From Amyelois transitella (taxonomy: Eukaryota > Arthropoda > Insecta > Lepidoptera > Pyralidae): 64,000 nucleotides of DNA. Under the pieces are notes generated by a model. It did not search any database and was not told the DNA's origin. It was given only the letters and a program-made list of their open reading frames with translations. A program made the translations under genes and the position numbers. Positions 59,436-64,000 of the stretch are shown piece after piece (positions within the stretch are counted from its first letter, which is position 1; every line of letters starts with the position of its first letter). The stretch is taken from assembly GCF_032362555.1 (NCBI RefSeq), contig NC_083507.1, forward strand, positions 6,513,001 to 6,577,000. Reading direction: 5' to 3'.

Positions 59436-61010
59436 CCACAAATATCGAGATATAGAGTTTAACTTTCTAAAGTTTCTCATTCAAACGTAACGTCTGCGAT
59501 TTCTGTGTAATTTGAGTGAAAATAATTTTTTGTAGCAATATTTATAGCTTCATAATTTTGTACTTTTTTTAAATATAGAACGCTGCCAAAGTTTTGCAAA
59601 ATGAAAGGTATTGTAACTTTTATCCTAGTGTCGATTCTGTAATTTCTATATTGAGCAGGCGTGACCTCGCACCACGTCCCTACCCCCATCGAACATTTCA
59701 GCAGGAAAGCATGGTGTCGCCATGCTGTGCTGCTGAATAATACCACCCCGATCCGTGACTATACGATATTAAACCATGAGTGCATGAATTAAAATTATTT
59801 CATTCCATTCGCACCCCTTGCTTTACATGGGATATTTTAACGTTGTCTTTCATTCTACTTTCATTTGTTTATTTTTCGATACGTACCTTAGTAAAAATGT
59901 AAAAAAAACTTACTTGATATTACTAAGTAAAAAAAAAATTGTTTTATTGTACCAGTACCCATAAGAACTCTACAAAATAGTAAATTAGTGTATTTCCGTT
60001 ATATGCTACGAAAAGTGCTACGCCGTAGCGCTCTGGCGCAATGAAAACGTGAAATCTGGGTACCCAATACCAACTACTAAAAGAGCACAGTATATGAATG
60101 CGCCTCTTCGCAGTTAAACTGCAGAACTGATTTTAATTGGTACAAATGTATTAAAGACGTTGAAAAAAGCATGTGGTGTTAATTATAAGGGAGAAGGAAA
60201 ATCGAAAAATAAATTTTTACGCTGATTGAGTTGGGGGCCAATTTGACTATAAAACTTCCAAGTGTATTTTACTTTCTTATTTTTGTTTTAAGCTATAACG
60301 ATTATATGTACATCTTTTTTTGTAATAAATTCAAAACTTAGTTAATTTCATAAAACTGTTCGACTCTTGAACTGTGTCATAAACGTAACTTCCGGGAGAT
60401 AAAATATTGATTTAAGTATTTAAAACTATATTATAAATGTATTACATAAGCGTATCAAAAGTAGAGACTCCATATAGGTAGTTCTCGAAGTTTCTAGTTT
60501 GGACGGGATAATGAAGACTGCTACGGCGTGGACGTAGGGTCTACGAATAATTCATATTTAAATTTAAAAAGTCAACTCTTTGTATTCATTTATGATTTTA
60601 ATAATTTTTCATTTATGTGAGAATATATGGGTTTGATTATAATTTATATGTGTGGGTTTTGTAAATTTCCTTTAATTATACGTCGTTGATATGAGTAGAC
60701 GATACATGAGTTTTTGATTTTTTATAAAGTATTGATGTTTTATTTTAAAAAAATGTCAAAGTAAAGCGGTATTTTATTGCTATATTTCATTAATATTTGT
60801 TCAATGGTTTCAGCTGCACGTTAATAGCTGTAATGGTTTCGCTACATAATTTAGATTACGGACTAAGTACCTAGAAACAATTTAACTATTAACTTAACTT
60901 TGTGTTTTATGATATATTACAAACACCTCAGAGAAACAGTTCCAACATAACACAAGACAAGTAAACATCTTAGTGGCTATAATTATATTACATTATCAGA
61001 AAATAACGAA
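59436..61010. other. Probable 5' intron of the ABCC gene
   Basis: AT-rich DNA. It contains two copies of the imperfect palindrome ctacgccgtag / ctacggcgtgg (about 60019 and 60522) also seen at 40549. No coding exon is recognised. Confidence 0.35.
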
Positions 61011-64000
61011 ATGCGTTTTAAAATAAATATTTGTAATGAAACTCACAAAAGTCGGAATGATTCAGATAAGGAGCCCCCTGGACTCATGTCTCGATTATTC
61101 TTTTATTGGATCGTGCGTCTCTTTTATTTTGGTAACCATCGGAACCTCGAGCAAGGCGACTTAGTACCTCCAAAAAGTACATATGCCTCTAAATATCTCG
61201 GAGATGTAATGGAACAGTGAGTACGTTTAGACGTTTAGAAATATGTTTTACTGTCTTGCGCATAAGTATATATATATACACTCAATATGTATATATGTGT
61301 GTATATATATATAGTATATTTCTCTCCACACAGCTTATGTTCAATTGTATTAACACAATCCAGAATTGGTTATTTGTTGGCAAAGCTGCATACTATTTTA
61401 CTTTGAAGAAATTATAAGTCTTTTTTTTACTTTGGATAAAAACACATAAGTAATATTTTCGGTAAATAGTTTCTATGCCTACAAAGTGTATGTTCGTACT
61501 TCAGAGTCTTGTCTGAGCACCATGATGGATGATATTTTTGTCTTGTACTTTTGTTTCACTAGTTACTCCAGGCTTTGTTAGTTAAGTAGGTGTACCAGAG
61601 TAAGAACTGTGTGATGATTATGTTGAATTCAGACACGACGTGGGCCCCTTTCTCTGAACCATTTGAGAGACAAAAGTTATTGAAGCATACACAATAAATA
61701 TATCATTCATCAATTTTATTTCATAATGAAAAGTTAAGTCAAGTTTAGAATCTTCATCAAAATCTTGTTAAGTGAGGAATGGGAGTTTGTATTAAATCTA
61801 CTTATGTTTGTTTGTAGAAACTGGATCAAAGAAATAACTGCGGCAAAATCTGCTGCGCGCAAGGCATCGCTTTGTAAAGTTATTTGCAAGACATTTTTCT
61901 TCACATTTGTGCCTACCATGTTAATGCAGTTTTGCTACGTTTTCCTAAGGTTATTGTCAACTTTAATAATTTAATTTTACGAAAGAAAAGATCAACAATG
62001 CGTCGAACATCGAAAGTCACTAAATATTAGGCTTCGAAATTGGGGAAAGTCTGTGAAATTTGTTACTTTGCTATTTCAGATGTAAATTTTAGTCAAAGTC
62101 TTAATTGCAATGATAATGATAAAGGGGCAAAAGGACATTTCTTTATACTTTTCCTTTCCTTATATTATTCACGTTAGTAATTTTGAAACGATATATAGTT
62201 TTGTAAATTGTTATAGGTACTCATAATGTTCTAGAATGTGCAAACTTTGAGTCAAATTGAATTATTTTAAAACTTTAAAACAGTTAATTAATCGTTTTCA
62301 CACAGTAAAAAACTTAAAAGTGATTGATAAGTGTAAAATTAACTATTTGTACAGGACGACTACGCCATTACTCTTCAATGAGCTGCTGCAGTACTGGTCG
62401 TCTAGTTCCCCTATCGGACAGATCACTGCTATGTACTACGCCTTAGGGATGGTTCTGGGAAACTTTGCAGCAACATTTTTTTATAATCATGGAACGTATG
62501 GCAGCGTACAGTGTGCCATGAAGATAAAAATAGCTCTTAGTTCAGTTATTTTCAGAAAGGTGAGAAGATGGTTTGGTTTTGTATATAAATATGAAGATAG
62601 GACTTTCGAGCGAATAAACAAGTAGTTTACTAAAAACAAAATTATTTGTAAACTAAAACCATAATGGATTTCACTTTAGTAGTAAACTTATACATTTTTG
62701 TTAAATTAAAGTAATCGATTTTTTTTAAATTGACTTTTTGAGTATAAAGTACCTAAAATCTTTGTGACACTTTATAGATACTCCGCATGAACATTGCCTC
62801 CCTGGGACAAGCCAAAGCTGGAAAGATTGTTAATTTGCTATCCAATGACTTGCAACGCTTCGACCTGACTTTATTAAGTTTAAATTACATTTGGATTATT
62901 CCTGTACAAGTAATAGGTGTATGTTATATCGGGTATCTCCAGGCAGGGTATGCTATGATGATCGGTTTAGCTGTATCGATTCTTATTTCAGTTCCAATAC
63001 AAGGTACAGTAAATATTACGCTATGAATGTGATATACATTTAATTCTTCAATAAGTAATTTATAATTTTCATTTATTTCAAGTACTCAATGGTTGACTGA
63101 ATTTTCTTTAAATTTATATTGTACGTGTCATTTATTCCATAAAGAAACTTCATTATGGAACTTAATATAATTCCTCATGAAATAATTCTTCCATTCAAAT
63201 TTATTCAACGTAGTTTGTGTAATAAATTTTACTGGGACTGCTTTTGTCTAGTAAGAATAATATTTGTATACTTATTCCAGTCAGCTGTGGTGGAATAATC
63301 GGTAAGATACGTGCTAAAGCAGCGAGTAAAACCGATGAGAGGGTACAACTGATGAACGAGGTTATAACCGGTATTCATGTTAGTTTCCAATTAGTAACAT
63401 TTATGTATTGTCTTTTGAATATTATCTTTTTTATCGCTATGCCTATGTTACTCCTGAGGGTTTGTCTGTCGATATGTCAAATATCATCAAAGTCGGTCTG
63501 GTAGGTTTAGAGTTTATTCCTTACAATTGAAAATAAAATATACATCAGTAATTCTCGCTCGCGGCTCCGCCGGCGTGGAGGTAGCTTTACGCATAACCGG
63601 TAGAAACTACAACTATCCAGACCTATAATAGGCTGTAAGTTAATTCTATAGTATCCTATTCCCGTGCCAGTTTTATAAAGCGATTATATTGCTACGCTAT
63701 CAAACTGAAAATAATAACATACATTAGTAAGTACAGTACAGTTTAAAATTTAATGTACAGCCACTCGAATTTTACTTTTTTATTGTATTTCTGTAACATT
63801 AATTGCAATCACAGGTTATAAAAATGTTCGCGTGGGAAATACCTTTCAAAACTCTTGTGGAAAACAAACGCGACGATGAGCTGAATGACCTCCAGAAAGC
63901 AACTTATGTGAAAACCACAATCTTAGGGTTCGTGGCCTTCGCAGAGAGAACGGCTCTTTTTGTTACTATTCTAGCATATGTGCTGCTCGGAAATACGATG
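61011..64000 (+). CDS. ABCC-type transporter (MRP4 / lethal(2)03659-like), 5' part, runs off the window
   Basis: Exons: 61011-61216, 61818-61949, 62355-62559, 62778-63003, 63281-63378, 63815 to beyond 64000. Phases agree; 351 codons are visible. The start MRFKINICNETHKSRN leads to the short cytosolic N-terminus GLMSRLFFYWIVRLFYFGNH, as in short ABCC proteins that lack the extra TMD0. Transmembrane domain 1 follows, with family words GKIVNLLSNDLQRFDL, KIRAKAASKTDERVQLMNEV, ITGIHVIKMFAWE and YVLLGN. The nucleotide-binding domains (Walker A, LSGGQ) lie beyond the window. Such proteins export organic anions, drug conjugates or cyclic nucleotides at the plasma membrane. The leader may start near 59300. 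The exact ortholog within the expanded insect ABCC family cannot be told. Confidence 0.9.
61267..61314. repeat. TA/TG-rich microsatellite
   Basis: Alternating tatata and tgtgta runs with short interruptions in ABCC intron 1. Confidence 0.7.
63545..63720 (+). repeat. Dispersed repeat, 'ctcgcggctccgcc' family
   Basis: It shares tcgcggctccgcc(g/a)gcgt with the copy at 21457 and lies in ABCC intron 5. Truncated and non-coding. Confidence 0.5.

Noticed and set aside
1-64000. CRISPR array or prokaryotic operon
   Set aside because: No regularly spaced direct repeats with unique spacers; all real genes are split by introns and the repeats are eukaryotic.

Overview
This window looks like nuclear DNA of a lepidopteran insect. 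It is AT-rich, with split genes (GT-AG introns), small exons and long gene-poor stretches. It also carries tRNA-headed SINEs, 3' fragments of an RTE-like LINE and other dispersed repeats of the kind common in moths and butterflies. The species cannot be named from the sequence. No prokaryotic, CRISPR or viral gene system was seen.

Layout. (1) 797-22015, plus strand: an 18-exon RNA-binding protein gene. It has an RGG-rich N-terminus, a Tyr/Gln-rich middle, three U1/matrin-type C2H2 zinc fingers and an acidic tail, and is best matched to Pep (zinc finger protein on ecdysone puffs). Two extra phase-compatible first coding exons (9921, 14567) would make zinc-finger-only isoforms. (2) 22-28 kb: a possible small tail-anchored protein on the minus strand, then SINEs and LINE remnants. 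(3) 28.0-33.7 kb: a compact housekeeping cluster. p23 (HSP90 co-chaperone, minus) and bystin (40S ribosome biogenesis, plus) are divergent; bystin converges tail to tail with a short RNF180-N-terminal-like zinc-binding protein (minus). (4) 34047-35028: a young non-autonomous LTR element (TRIM-like) with near-identical LTRs, a 4-bp duplication, a tRNA-Trp-like primer site and a polypurine tract. (5) 35-42.8 kb: gene-poor DNA with repeat fragments and a perfect 28-bp hairpin. (6) 43521-57113, minus strand: the ERG-type potassium channel gene (seizure/unc-103), with all six membrane segments, the SVGFGN filter, the cyclic-nucleotide-binding homology domain and a C-terminal coiled coil. It has two alternative first coding exons and two decayed copies of one exon in an intron. 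(7) 61011 to the window end, plus strand: the 5' part of an ABCC-type (MRP4/lethal(2)03659-like) transporter.

Exon coordinates were read by eye from splice signals and checked by phase arithmetic: every junction of the Pep-like, bystin, sei and ABCC models keeps frame. Family assignments rest on recognising conserved motifs, not on a database search. The genes form no single pathway. The notable biology is isoform architecture (internal promoters in Pep and sei), pseudo-exon copies in sei, and a network of interacting mobile elements (SINE inside SINE, SINE inside LINE, and a SINE sharing the LINE 3' tail).
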